Assembly (NCBI GenBank): GCA_002494725.1
Contig: DACG01000032.1
Coordinates: 1 to 64,000, forward strand
Reading direction: 5' to 3'
DNA from: Geoglobus sp. UBA235
GTDB taxonomy: Archaea > Halobacteriota > Archaeoglobi > Archaeoglobales > Archaeoglobaceae
DNA length: 64,000 nucleotides
In this document: piece by piece, positions 41,762 to 49,636 of the stretch
How the letters are laid out: each line of letters starts with the position of its first letter
Numbering within the stretch: the first letter of the stretch is position 1
The notes under the pieces: generated by a model
What the model saw: only the letters and a program-made list of their open reading frames with translations
Databases searched by the model: none
What the model was told of the DNA's origin: nothing
Translations under genes and position numbers: made by a program

Positions 41762-43296
41762 ACAAACTTCCTTAAAATCTTCTTCATCTTTCCCAGATCT
41801 ACTCCTAACCTCTTCTCTATTGCCAAAAGTAACTCAACATCCTCTCTATCAACACTCCTGCTCAAAAGAACTAAAAACCCGTAAACGATGAGGAAAACGA
41901 GCAAAACCGGAATCGCATACCATATATTTGGCACTTTTAAGTGCAAACTCTGAATCAATCCAAGTAAAAAGAAGCTAATAATCAAAGGCTTCACGTAATT
42001 CCAGCTAAAGGGATGAATTCCTACTCTCTGATAGAGCCATATCGACCTGAACACATTGGCAACAAAATAGGAGACGGCCGTAGCGACTCCAGCACCAACC
42101 ATTCCGTACTTCGGTATTAAAAGAATGTTCAGCACGACATTTGAGATTACTGCAAACGTATCTCCAATCATGTTGAGCTTTGGCTGACCGATGACTACTA
42201 AGCTCAACCCGTTCAGCCCCAAGAAAGTGTGAAACATAAAGCCCAGTGCTAAGATTTGAAGCACCGGAGCTGACGAAACATATTTTTCTCCAAAAAAGAA
42301 CTTCACAGTAGCTTCTGGAAAGAGAAACATCACGCTGAAGATCGGAAGCGTTAGCAGAAAAATCCACTTTGTGAGAATTTGATAAACCCTCCCCATTTCT
42401 CTGACCTTCCCCTGTGCATATAGTGAGGTAGCTATCGGAGAATATACGACTGCCGCCGAACCCAAGAAAACTGGTATAAGTCTCGCTAATGGGCTGGCAG
42501 CGTTGTAAATTCCAACAACTTCGGAAGACTTAAAATAACCGAGCATCAAGGTATCGGCCCACGTCATGACGAAATCCAAAATACCTACAAACAGCAAAGG
42601 AAGGGAAAAAAGTATAAGCTCTCTCCCGAGCCTTAAATTCAGCAAAATCTTAAACTCAAAAAGCTTAATCTTCCAGATATCAAAAGTTAATGCTAAAAGA
42701 GTAAGAATCTGGGCAGTAACGTAAGCAAAAAACACGTACGTAAACGAGAAGCTCAAAACTGCCCCAAGCACAACAAGAACCAGAAACACAGTTGGGTAAA
42801 CTATGTTCTGAAAGTACACCTGCTCCCTAACCCTACCAAAACCCCTCGAGATCGACGTAATTACGGCGATTAAAGCCCAGAAAGGTAGTGCGAAGACGAT
42901 AATCCTGAGGGCGTAAACCAGTCTTTCATCTTTGAAAATCTGCGAGATGCTTTCTGCTTCCAAAAAAAGAATTATGGCCCAGATCAGGCTGTTCAGTAAA
43001 GCAATAGTCAAAGCGGTTGAAATCAAATTCCTGACTCTCGAAGGTTCCCTCTCCCTGTAGTAAGCCACCTCCCTTGGCAGAGAGTTTTGAAATCCCAGCG
43101 TTGCCACAACCAGGGCAATGCTCAGCACAGTCAACGCTAAATTGAAAACTCCGTACTCGCCAACTGAGAAATATCTGGCTATCAATGCTCTGCTCAGAAA
43201 TCCGAAGAACATTGAAATGATTGTTCCTGCAAATACAATTCCTGTTCCTCTTGCTATCCTCTGGAGAGCATGATTGACCTCGCTCATGTCATTCAC
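41758..43296 (-). CDS. oligosaccharide flippase A (Wzx/MOP family)
   Basis: The 512-residue protein has about fourteen membrane helices and opens VNHALQRIARGTGIVFAGTI, FLSRALIARYFSVGEYGVFN, and LGFQNSLPREVAYYR, typical of archaeal polysaccharide flippases of the MOP superfamily. It moves lipid-linked oligosaccharides across the membrane. Partial copies of its 5' end recur at 45470-45722, 46563-46787 and 58663-58738. No neighbour on the same strand overlaps it. Confidence 0.92.
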   Translation of the reverse strand: MNDMSEVNHALQRIARGTGIVFAGTIISMFFGFLSRALIARYFSVGEYGVFNLALTVLSIALVVATLGFQNSLPREVAYYREREPSRVRNLISTALTIALLNSLIWAIILFLEAESISQIFKDERLVYALRIIVFALPFWALIAVITSISRGFGRVREQVYFQNIVYPTVFLVLVVLGAVLSFSFTYVFFAYVTAQILTLLALTFDIWKIKLFEFKILLNLRLGRELILFSLPLLFVGILDFVMTWADTLMLGYFKSSEVVGIYNAASPLARLIPVFLGSAAVVYSPIATSLYAQGKVREMGRVYQILTKWIFLLTLPIFSVMFLFPEATVKFFFGEKYVSSAPVLQILALGFMFHTFLGLNGLSLVVIGQPKLNMIGDTFAVISNVVLNILLIPKYGMVGAGVATAVSYFVANVFRSIWLYQRVGIHPFSWNYVKPLIISFFLLGLIQSLHLKVPNIWYAIPVLLVFLIVYGFLVLLSRSVDREDVELLLAIEKRLGVDLGKMKKILRKFV

Positions 43297-43749
43297 CGGC
43301 GTTAACTTTTGTTGGATAGCAGTTTTTTATTTTTTAGCATCTTACTCTGCACAATTGAACTAAAACTCCGAAGATCCCCATAAATGCCAGGGCAAATGAC
43401 AAAGATCTCTTGTCTGACTGAGAATTCTTTTAAACATCCTTTTTAAAAAGATTGCTCAATCTTTTCAGTTTTACCCCCGGCAACTTCCCAAACCGTCAGG
43501 GGGTCAAATCCAAAGTTCGTAATGACCCAAAAAATACCCGTTAATAGCAGCACAGCCTGAGTTGAAAAAGGGGTGCAGATGATTGTCTTTTAGAGCATGC
43601 ACACAAGTCCGGATCTCTCGCTGGAAGGAGTGGTAATCCCGAAGATTAAAGGTAATTTGGTATAGCGAACGGGAAGATAAAAGAGACCAGACCTCAGTTC
43701 TCACCACCAGATGCAATTGTAGGCAGTTAGGAGACAGTACGAAGCTAGG
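43297..43749. other. gene-free stretch between flippase A and the RelE toxin
   Basis: No supported gene in about 450 bases. A possible hairpin with arms ACCCCC (about 43472-43477) and GGGGGT (about 43499-43504) is visible. Short open frames here have no recognisable family and poor codon patterns. It may hold decayed coding sequence. Confidence 0.4.
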
Positions 43750-44028
43750 TTATAACCGATCGTAAGCTCTTTCTCTTTTGTCGATTTTGAAAACGGCTAT
43801 AATTCTGTTCTCCCAGTCGATGTAAATAACGATTCTGTACAATCTTCCAACCCGGACTCTATGAAATTCCGTCCCCTCAAGTTTCTTCATATCAAGAGAA
43901 AGGGGATTTTCTCTTAAAGTTCTTAAGACTGATAAAATCCTATCTCTGTCATTCTTGGGAAGTTTATCCAGAAATTTCTTAGCTTTTGGACTCAACTTGA
44001 CTTTGAAGCTCTCTTTCGATCTCTTCAA
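43750..44028 (-). CDS. RelE-family toxin
   Basis: The 92-residue protein is a RelE/ParE-type mRNA interferase: FKVKLSPKAKKFLDKLPKND, ILSVLRTLRENPLSLDMKKL, FHRVRVGRLYRIVIYID and IIAVFKIDKRERAYD. The basic residues near the C-terminus are those used in ribosome-dependent mRNA cleavage. It overlaps its antitoxin gene by 50 bases. Both genes appear intact. Confidence 0.9.
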   Translation of the reverse strand: MKRSKESFKVKLSPKAKKFLDKLPKNDRDRILSVLRTLRENPLSLDMKKLEGTEFHRVRVGRLYRIVIYIDWENRIIAVFKIDKRERAYDRL

Positions 44029-44200
44029 GGTCGATCATCTCCAGTTTCCCTTCCCTGTATGCTTTCAGGTCTTCTTCAAGTTCCCTCAACTCATCTTCGC
44101 TCAATTCGTCAAAAAACTCCTCTTCGATCCTCCTGAGCCTTTTATCCATCTCATCGAGCTTGTTCTCTATTCTCTTCAAAATTTCAATTACCTCACTCAT
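43979..44200 (-). CDS. RelB-like antitoxin
   Basis: A 73-residue coiled-coil and acidic protein (EVIEILKRIENKLDEMDKRL, ELSEDELRELEEDLKAYREG, IDLEEIERELQSQV) encoded just upstream of relE. ATG 44200 follows GTGATG; a longer frame to 44245 lacks a ribosome site. Archaeal RelB proteins wrap around RelE by such helices. It lacks an obvious DNA-binding domain. Confidence 0.8.
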   Translation of the reverse strand: MSEVIEILKRIENKLDEMDKRLRRIEEEFFDELSEDELRELEEDLKAYREGKLEMIDLEEIERELQSQVESKS

Positions 44201-44334
44201 CACTTTACAAATTATTTTAGCAGAATAAAAACCTAACTCAACCATTGTAGAATTGCTCGGTTAGTGCAACCACGATCCGTGATAGAGGTGCTCCGCTGTG
44301 AACTTCGAAGACTGTTTAGGAAAGGATTGATAAG

Positions 44335-44769
44335 TTGAAGCTGGTAATCAGAGTTAGAGAAATCAGAGGAAACTATCCCATATACAGGGGAGATGAGAAG
44401 ATCGTAATAGAAGGACGCGAAATAAACCTTAAAGAAACAGATAGAATATGCATACATGCTTTGGCATTCCTGCTGCACTACGCTGTTGTTCTAAGGGAAG
44501 GAGTCGATCCCGTTAAGCTTGGACTGGCTAAGGAAGGAGATAAGGCATACATTCAATGCTTAGATCTTGGAAAGCCATATACCAATGGTGAACGGTTATC
44601 TTTGAAGTGTCAAGAGAAGGGAAACAAACCATTCCTTTCCTTCATACACCTTCCTTACAGCTGCACGGACTCCAATAGGAATCAGCCATACCACCAGTAC
44701 TTCTTTATCAGCTACCCCATACAGATCAGCTTTGTATTTAAACACGCCAATCCCAAACTTTTGGAATGA
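44335..44769 (+). CDS. TIGR04076-family small protein with altered C-terminus
   Basis: Residues 1-90 follow the TIGR04076 pattern: LVIRVREIRGNYPIYRGDEK, INLKETDRICIHALAFLLHY, LREGVDPVKLGLAKEGDKAY and IQCLDLGKPYTNGERLSLKC. The family is uncharacterised with a conserved Cys and a CLDPGPPYT-like motif. Normal members end soon after this motif at about 95 residues. This frame goes on for about 45 residues that look like read-through of other DNA, in fact antisense to a membrane-gene remnant (44596-44823). The 3' end was probably lost by recombination. Confidence 0.65.
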   Translation: MKLVIRVREIRGNYPIYRGDEKIVIEGREINLKETDRICIHALAFLLHYAVVLREGVDPVKLGLAKEGDKAYIQCLDLGKPYTNGERLSLKCQEKGNKPFLSFIHLPYSCTDSNRNQPYHQYFFISYPIQISFVFKHANPKLLE

Positions 44770-44860
44770 GAGCGGCCACAGCATCCTGTAGCCCTGACTG
44801 AATACAAGAGCATCTTCCAGCAAATGCGCTGCAAAGCCCCAGCATGGACAAATCCAGAAA
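44596..44860 (-). pseudogene. C-terminal remnant of a YdjM/DUF457-like membrane hydrolase
   Basis: On the minus strand codons read CWGFAAHLLEDALVFSQGYR then MLWPLSFQKFGIGVF and VLVVWLIPIGVRAAVRKVYE. The His-x3-Asp pattern followed by LLWP is that of DUF457-type membrane hydrolases (compare the intact gene at 24252-24725). No N-terminal part exists. It overlaps the end of the TIGR04076 frame, so two truncated genes meet tail to tail here. Confidence 0.4.
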
Positions 44861-44876
44861 ATTTAAAACAGATCAA

Positions 44877-45206
44877 TTAAATTCCAAGGATTTTGTGCAG
44901 TTTCCTGTTAACCTCCTCCCTAATAGTCTTTCCGGCCTCCCCAACTTCGCCGATGATTAAACTTTTTGAAATTGTGGCAATTTTATCAAGTTTTATTACG
45001 GAATCGACTTTTAATCCCGTCAACGGAAATTCTGGATGGTTTTTAGCCACTACCACGTCCGATTCTGCTGGTTTATCTGCAATTTTTGACGAAATAAAAG
45101 CTACAAGTACATCCTTATCTCCTTCGTATAAAACCAGTGCGGGTCTGAGTTTTGATGCAGAGAGATCGGTAAACGGAAATGGAACGAGAACTATTTTACC
45201 CTTCAT
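44877..45206 (-). CDS. MazF/PemK-family toxin
   Basis: The 109-residue protein matches MazF-type endoribonucleases: KIVLVPFPFTDLSASKLRPA, VLVAFISSKIADKPAESDVV, and GLKVDSVIKLDKIATISKSL with the usual SVI(R/K)LDKI motif. Its start overlaps the antitoxin stop by four bases (45203-45206). It cleaves single-stranded RNA at short sequences in known relatives. Confidence 0.92.
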   Translation of the reverse strand: MKGKIVLVPFPFTDLSASKLRPALVLYEGDKDVLVAFISSKIADKPAESDVVVAKNHPEFPLTGLKVDSVIKLDKIATISKSLIIGEVGEAGKTIREEVNRKLHKILGI

Positions 45207-45391
45207 CTGTATCTAACCTTTACGTCTTCTATCGAATAAATATCCGGTTCATCTTTGAGAAAGTCCTTCAAACTAACTTCTGACAGCATCATCATGGCAG
45301 TAATTTCTTTTTCCTCAATTAATTCATCGAGTTTTCGGGATATTTCAGTTAAAAGCCTCTTTATATCGGCTATTTCAGCTTCTATGCCCAT
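45203..45391 (-). CDS. antitoxin partner of the MazF-like toxin
   Basis: A 62-residue helical, acidic protein (IADIKRLLTEISRKLDELIE, SEVSLKDFLKDEPDIYSIED). No DNA-binding domain is recognised. The four-base overlap with the toxin gene and the acidic tail fit an antitoxin. AT-rich AATATTTAAAG lies about 20-30 bases upstream, so the message is probably leaderless. Confidence 0.75.
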   Translation of the reverse strand: MGIEAEIADIKRLLTEISRKLDELIEEKEITAMMMLSEVSLKDFLKDEPDIYSIEDVKVRYR

Positions 45392-45469
45392 AATATTGGT
45401 ACATCCATTTACTTTAAATATTTTTACTTAGCAATACTCCCGTGAACACTTTAGTTTTCAGTAGAACAA

Positions 45470-45722
45470 GAGATCCTTGAAGGTTCATTCTTTCTATAAA
45501 ACGAGATCTCTCTTGGCAAAGAACTTGGAAATCCCATCATCGCTATCATAAGTGCTACACTCAGAATCGCCAAAGCCAAGCTGAAAACACCATATCCTGT
45601 TCTGGAGAGAAACCTTACTACAACTGCCACGCTCAAGAACGCTAAAAGAGCATCGAGATAATTGTTCCAGCAAAACTATTCAGTTCCACTTGCTACTCTC
45701 CTAGAGGTTTTGACAGCATGCA
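45470..45722 (-). pseudogene. flippase A 5'-end remnant 1
   Basis: On the minus strand the DNA follows the first 85 or so codons of flippase A with many changes: FLSVAVVVRFLSRTGYGVFS, then LALAILSVALMIAMMGFPSS and LPREISFYRKNEPSR. Stops and frame changes break the first 25 codons (AVKTSRRVASGTE region). The homology ends abruptly near 45470. It cannot make a flippase. Confidence 0.75.
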
Positions 45723-45795
45723 ACATTTAATGAGCATTGCAGCCTGAACCATAACCTATTTATGCAACCAAACAAATAGCCAATTGGTGGTAAAA

Positions 45796-46071
45796 TTGGC
45801 AAAAGTCAGAATAGATAAATTTGGCAGAATCTTAATTCCAAAGGAGATCAGGAGTAGTTTAGGGATCAAGGAAGATACAGAACTTGAGATGGAGGTAAAA
45901 GATGAAAAAATTTTGATAAGGCTTGTGGATCGCAATCTTGAAGAGAGGGTTGAAGAATTGATAAGCTATCTCAAAAACAGCGCTCCAAAACCTTTTGTTA
46001 GTGGTGTGGAGGCTGGAGAAAAGTGGTATTCAACAGAGTTCAGCATGAGAAAGATAGGATCGAAGGAGTAG
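45796..46071 (+). CDS. AbrB-type antitoxin (VapB-like)
   Basis: A 91-residue protein with an AbrB domain at the start (AKVRIDKFGRILIPKEIRSS, LGIKEDTELEMEVKDEKILI) and a C-terminal toxin-binding tail (EERVEELISYLKNSAPKPFV). TTG 45796 was chosen because GGTGGT lies five bases before it and family homology begins at AKVRID. Earlier TTG/GTG codons are in frame. Its 3' end overlaps the PIN toxin frame by about 49 bases. Confidence 0.88.
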   Translation: MAKVRIDKFGRILIPKEIRSSLGIKEDTELEMEVKDEKILIRLVDRNLEERVEELISYLKNSAPKPFVSGVEAGEKWYSTEFSMRKIGSKE

Positions 46072-46523
46072 TTGATGTCGGCTTAATAGTGATCTCACAC
46101 TTTGAAAATCCAGCAAAAAATCACGCTCTCGAATTTTTAAAGGATGTATTACTCTGGAGAAGAAGATGTCTGATTCCCGTAACGGCTTTCCTCGGGGCAT
46201 ACCACATACTCACTAACTATCTCAGGGTCGAGAGGGTTTCCGCTTACGAAGCCTTAAAAAAGACCCTTGAAACGAAATCTCCAGCGTTCCATACTGACAT
46301 GAATGTTGATCTAGCTGTAGAAGCTCTGACAAATGCAATGGGCTACAGAATAGAATCCTGGGATGGCCATATTGTTGCCATTGCCAAAGCCCATTCTGCT
46401 CCTATAATTTATACGGTGGATAAGAAGATGAGGAAAAGAGTAAAGGACCTGCATGTGATTAACCCGATTCCTGAAGACGTTTTCAGGGAGTATAACGAAT
46501 GGCTGGAGAAAAATATTGGCTAA
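46023..46523 (+). CDS. PIN-domain toxin (VapC-like)
   Basis: A PIN-type ribonuclease: VVDVGLIVISHFENPAKNHA with the first Asp, IPVTAFLGAYHILTNYLRVE in place of the usual Glu helix, and SWDGHIVAIAKAHSAPIIYT with VDKKMRKRV giving the later Asp residues. The N-terminus is unclear: no ATG is close to VVDVGL, and GTG 46023 gives extra residues overlapping the antitoxin gene. It may start there or the true start may have been changed. Confidence 0.82.
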   Translation: MVFNRVQHEKDRIEGVVDVGLIVISHFENPAKNHALEFLKDVLLWRRRCLIPVTAFLGAYHILTNYLRVERVSAYEALKKTLETKSPAFHTDMNVDLAVEALTNAMGYRIESWDGHIVAIAKAHSAPIIYTVDKKMRKRVKDLHVINPIPEDVFREYNEWLEKNIG

Positions 46524-46562
46524 AAAGTTTCTTGTTTCAGTTTTGGTTTCATTTCTTTCTGC

Positions 46563-46787
46563 TCACAGGACTTTTGTAAACGAGGTCTCTCCTGGCATCT
46601 TTGCCGTTACAACCGCAACACTCAAAATCGTCAAAGCCAGATTGAAAACGCCGTATTCTGCTCTGGAGAAAAACCTCGCTATGATTGCGACACTTAAAAA
46701 TCCAAATAACATTGAGATGATCGTGCCTGCAAATACTATTCCTGCTCCTCCTGCTATTCTCTGGAGGGCATGATTGACTTCGTTCAT
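46563..46787 (-). pseudogene. flippase A 5'-end remnant 2
   Basis: An intact start and the first 57 codons closely match flippase A: NEVNHALQRIAGGAGIVFAG, TIISMLFGFLSVAIIARFFS, AEYGVFNLALTILSVAVVTA. Then KMPGETSFTKVL shows an internal deletion across the GFQNSLPREVAYYR region and the frame stops. No transport function is possible. It sits between a vapBC pair and the nucleotidyltransferase/HTH pair. Confidence 0.85.
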
Positions 46788-46791
46788 GGTA

Positions 46792-47478
46792 TCAACCTTC
46801 TACTTCTTCCAGATATTTCCTGAAGCGGTTGAGTCCTTTCACAGTTCCGGTTTGCTGCATTAATAGCTCAACACGCTCAATCATTTCAGAAATCAGGCTT
46901 TTAAGCGAATCATCCATTGAGAGCTGGTTCTCAAATTCCTGTATGATTAGATCATATTCCAGCCCTGTTTCAACGAGCGTTATTAAATCTTCAACGTCTC
47001 TCACCCTTTCCACTGAAGTCACACTCTTGAACAGAAAAATATCTTCCTCTGAAACCAGATGTATTCTGAAAAACTCATGAGACGCAAACTCTTCTGGAAC
47101 CTCGGCCCTTGAAATCATGCTTTCAGACAAATACAATTTTCTAAAAACTCTTCTTACGAAAACATCGAGATTGAACTGTTCAGCTGGATGTGCATACTTT
47201 GCCATCATCCCTAGATCGTATTCCCATTCCGACTTGTACTGTCTCAAATAGATGGAATATCCCCGAACAGGCTTCTCTAAAAGGTTCTGCAGGAGGGAGA
47301 ATTGTTCCCTGTCCACCACTACGATATCAACATCCTTTGTTGAGCTTTTGAGTCCTCTCAACGCTAAATTACCCCCGCCAATAAGGAAAACATCAATGGG
47401 TTCGATGTTAAGCAGCTCTGCCTTTTTTTCCAGCAGATGGAACTCAGATATCAGCTTTTCTCGAGTCACCCTGCTCAT
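46792..47478 (-). CDS. nucleotidyltransferase of a regulator/nucleotidyltransferase pair
   Basis: The 228-residue protein begins with a nucleotidyltransferase core: VFLIGGGNLALRGLKSSTKD followed by VDIVVVDREQF, which is the GG..L..R..K.TKDVD pattern of AbiEii/DUF6036-like enzymes. The rest is helical (HEFFRIHLVSEEDIFLFKSV, VRDVEDLITLVETGLEYD). The gene starts inside the end of the HTH gene (ATGA overlap 47475-47478). Such pairs behave like type IV or AMPylating toxin-antitoxin systems in some cases; here the role is inferred. Confidence 0.75.
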   Translation of the reverse strand: MSRVTREKLISEFHLLEKKAELLNIEPIDVFLIGGGNLALRGLKSSTKDVDIVVVDREQFSLLQNLLEKPVRGYSIYLRQYKSEWEYDLGMMAKYAHPAEQFNLDVFVRRVFRKLYLSESMISRAEVPEEFASHEFFRIHLVSEEDIFLFKSVTSVERVRDVEDLITLVETGLEYDLIIQEFENQLSMDDSLKSLISEMIERVELLMQQTGTVKGLNRFRKYLEEVEG

Positions 47479-48404
47479 ATCTTTTCACCAAAATACATTT
47501 CAAAAGTTTCCTCCACTTCCGTCAGGGATGGATAGGGATACTTTCCAGCTTCTCTACCCTCCAGATACTCCAGTAAATCCTCTACACCAACATCATATTT
47601 TATACCAAGATTAAAAAGCTTATTTCGATTCAGCCTGTCCCTGTGTGCCAGTAAAAGGACAATCGAATACAGAATCGTTCTTGGGCTGAAATCAATGAGC
47701 AGAGCATGCACAACTACATCTTCCAGAGAAAGTTCCGCTTTCTCGGAATAGTAATAGTGGTACTGTCCAGCTCCGATAAGTCCAATTCCAAAATCGCTGA
47801 ACCTCTCAAGTCCAGTTAAATGAAAGTTTCCTGTCTCCTTTCCCCTATACTCCCCAGTGGACAGGATAAATTCTCCTACTCCACTCCACACTATTGTGGA
47901 ATCTCTAAAGAACTCTCTCGCTTTGATAGAATTCTGAAGCACATAAAACTCTTTGGCGAACTCATGAAACAACACATATCGCTCTACTAGAAAATATTTT
48001 CCGCTTTTTTCCCCGATAATCCCGTAATTGGATAACTTGCCAATTATGTGGTACAGCGTGCTCCTCGAGAGGTTACCCTTTATGCAGAGTTCGTGAGCAC
48101 TTAAAGGAGTGCTCTTGAGAACAGCAAGAAGAGCGAGATTTTTTCCGCTTAAAATTTTGTCGAGAGGCATGTGACCAAACCTGAATACAAGTTTTCTAAA
48201 AAGCTCTGCTGGCTTTGTATCACTTAGCGATACTATTTTGTACTTTTCTTTTTTTGTTCTCACTAGGCCTTTTCTCTCAAGAGATGAAACGAGTGTTGAT
48301 GTCCGGTAAATGGATAAGCCCAATTCTTTAGCCAGTCCAGTTACATTTTTCTCCTCCCTGAGGTTCAAAAGTACTGTGACTTCCATTCTTGACAGCCTAT
48401 CCAT
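47475..48404 (-). CDS. double winged-helix regulator paired with the nucleotidyltransferase
   Basis: A protein of 309 residues. A first winged helix lies near 5-60 (VTVLLNLREEKNVTGLAKEL, YRTSTLVSSLERKGLVRTKK) and a second near 90-150 (AVLKSTPLSAHELCIKGNLS, RSTLYHIIGKLSNYGIIGEK). The C-terminal half has a novel fold by eye (VWSGVGEFILSTGEYRG, LRLF-free but helical VVVHALLIDFSPRTILYSIV). It resembles AbiEi-like antitoxins in layout. ATG 48404 is about 28 bases from TATA TTTATATAG (48425-48433), giving a leaderless message. A perfect ten-base inverted repeat flanks that TATA box. Confidence 0.72.
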   Translation of the reverse strand: MDRLSRMEVTVLLNLREEKNVTGLAKELGLSIYRTSTLVSSLERKGLVRTKKEKYKIVSLSDTKPAELFRKLVFRFGHMPLDKILSGKNLALLAVLKSTPLSAHELCIKGNLSRSTLYHIIGKLSNYGIIGEKSGKYFLVERYVLFHEFAKEFYVLQNSIKAREFFRDSTIVWSGVGEFILSTGEYRGKETGNFHLTGLERFSDFGIGLIGAGQYHYYYSEKAELSLEDVVVHALLIDFSPRTILYSIVLLLAHRDRLNRNKLFNLGIKYDVGVEDLLEYLEGREAGKYPYPSLTEVEETFEMYFGEKI

Positions 48405-48453
48405 GTCCAAAAATTAGAAAGCAATTTATATAGCACTTTCGGTTTTTTGGACA
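48404..48453 (-). promoter_or_regulatory. operator-promoter of the HTH/nucleotidyltransferase pair
   Basis: TGTCCAAAAA (48404-48413) and TTTTTGGACA (48444-48453) form a perfect ten-base inverted repeat with centres 40 bases apart, about four helical turns. The TATA box TTTATATAG lies between them and the left arm abuts the start codon. This is the geometry expected of an autorepressed toxin-antitoxin promoter. Confidence 0.65.
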
Positions 48454-48483
48454 CTACAGGCGTTTTGAGCTGTTAGCCCCACT

Positions 48484-48990
48484 TCACTTATGCGGTGGAT
48501 AAAACCAGTCCCACGGCTTACCACACCTTGGATCATCCGTCTTGCCATTGATTTTCCTTGGAACCACTGTGGGATCGTTCCACGGCCTCCTAACTTCATC
48601 CGGATTTTCGTAATCGTAAAGCCTGCTGACAAAGTAAACCAGCATGGCTGGCTCATTACCAACAACCTTAAAGCCATGCCAGTAGTGTCCTGGAATTCTT
48701 ACAACCTGTATGTTCTCTCCTGTCGAAACGATCTCAGCCAATTCTTGCGTGTTCTCATCATAGGCGCATATCTTTATAGCCCCTTTTATGCAGACGAAGT
48801 AATCAACCTGTCCCCTCTCGTGTTTGTGCCAGGCCCTCACAATTCCAGGATATGTGATTGACAAATTCGCCTGAACTATCTCGTCCTGAAAAATATCGCC
48901 CCAGTCCTTTCGCATTATTTCGGTAAAAAATCCTCTCTCATCCGCAAACCTTTTTAAGGGCTTAACAACAATACCCGGCAGCACAATCAC
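48484..48990 (-). CDS. rmlC: dTDP-4-dehydrorhamnose 3,5-epimerase-like protein (RmlC family)
   Basis: A 168-residue cupin of the RmlC type: IVVKPLKRFADERGFFTEIM, IVQANLSITYPGIVRAWHKH, CIKGAIKICAYDENT and VRIPGHYWHGFKVVGNEP. His in RAWHKH and the Tyr/Asp region near 130 are catalytic positions. In place of the usual RGLHYQ there is RAWHKHERGQVDYF, as in archaeal variants. It epimerises dTDP-4-keto-6-deoxyglucose toward dTDP-L-rhamnose in this cluster. Its start overlaps the TumE-like gene stop by four bases (48987-48990), so a toxin pair sits inside the rml gene run. Confidence 0.85.
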   Translation of the reverse strand: MIVLPGIVVKPLKRFADERGFFTEIMRKDWGDIFQDEIVQANLSITYPGIVRAWHKHERGQVDYFVCIKGAIKICAYDENTQELAEIVSTGENIQVVRIPGHYWHGFKVVGNEPAMLVYFVSRLYDYENPDEVRRPWNDPTVVPRKINGKTDDPRCGKPWDWFYPPHK

Positions 48991-49334
48991 ACCTCCTCGG
49001 CACCGACAATCTCTTTAATGACATTCAAAACCATGTCCAAATCTTCCAAAGGATCTCCAGACAGGTGAGATGTCTTGATCTTCCCATCAACATCATGAAA
49101 GTGGTCTGGATAGGATTCTACGGATACGTGGTGAGGTGCATTGTCCCATCCAGCTATCCGCCTGTTCTCTTTTATCAGCGTATAGCTGTATTTCCCCAGC
49201 GTTTGGTTGTGATATATGTCAAAAATATATCTATTGGGCAAATAAGCCCTAATTTTCGTCCCCAAAAATTCCACTTTCAATACAATATCATAATCCAGCA
49301 ACTTTCTTGCAACTTCCTTGAGAACCTCAGTCAT
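48987..49334 (-). CDS. TumE-like toxin (DUF6516 family)
   Basis: A 115-residue protein of the DUF6516/TumE type: VLKEVARKLLDYDIVLKVEF, IRAYLPNRYIFDIYHNQTLG, YSYTLIKENRRIAGWDNAPH and SVESYPDHFHDVDGKIKTSH with the conserved H-H/H-x-H residues near the end. Family toxins are thought to be RNases. Four-base overlaps link it to the antitoxin (49331-49334) and to rmlC. Confidence 0.8.
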   Translation of the reverse strand: MTEVLKEVARKLLDYDIVLKVEFLGTKIRAYLPNRYIFDIYHNQTLGKYSYTLIKENRRIAGWDNAPHHVSVESYPDHFHDVDGKIKTSHLSGDPLEDLDMVLNVIKEIVGAEEV

Positions 49335-49579
49335 TTCAGCTCCTCTATCAGCCTTTTCAGTTTTTCTACCTCTTCAACTGCGTTTCTCCACTCTATGCTG
49401 TCCTCCCAGATTTCATGATTATCCAAAGGCACACCTTCTTTCTCGATTTTTCTCTCCAGCTCATCCAAGGAGCATTTGTACTTTTTTTCGAATTTGGTGG
49501 CAATTGCCCTGTAATATTCAAGCTCGTTGAGGAGTCTCCTCACGATCTCATCGTGAACCTCACGCTTTATTGAAATCAT
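49331..49579 (-). CDS. antitoxin partner of the TumE-like toxin
   Basis: An 82-residue helical protein (SIKREVHDEIVRRLLNELEY, YRAIATKFEKKYKCSLDELE, NAVEEVEKLKRLIEELK). It has the size and position of a TumA-type antitoxin. No DNA-binding motif is clear. The promoter is likely at 49650-49660 with an inverted repeat around it. Confidence 0.75.
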   Translation of the reverse strand: MISIKREVHDEIVRRLLNELEYYRAIATKFEKKYKCSLDELERKIEKEGVPLDNHEIWEDSIEWRNAVEEVEKLKRLIEELK

Positions 49580-49636
49580 GATACATCCTCTTTTTTAAAT
49601 CTTAAAAATCTTATTAGGTTTCCCAGCCGTAAAACT

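Noticed and set aside
43504..43716. A 70-codon minus-strand frame near the RelE toxin
   Set aside because: No recognisable family, odd composition and no start context; left as gene-free.
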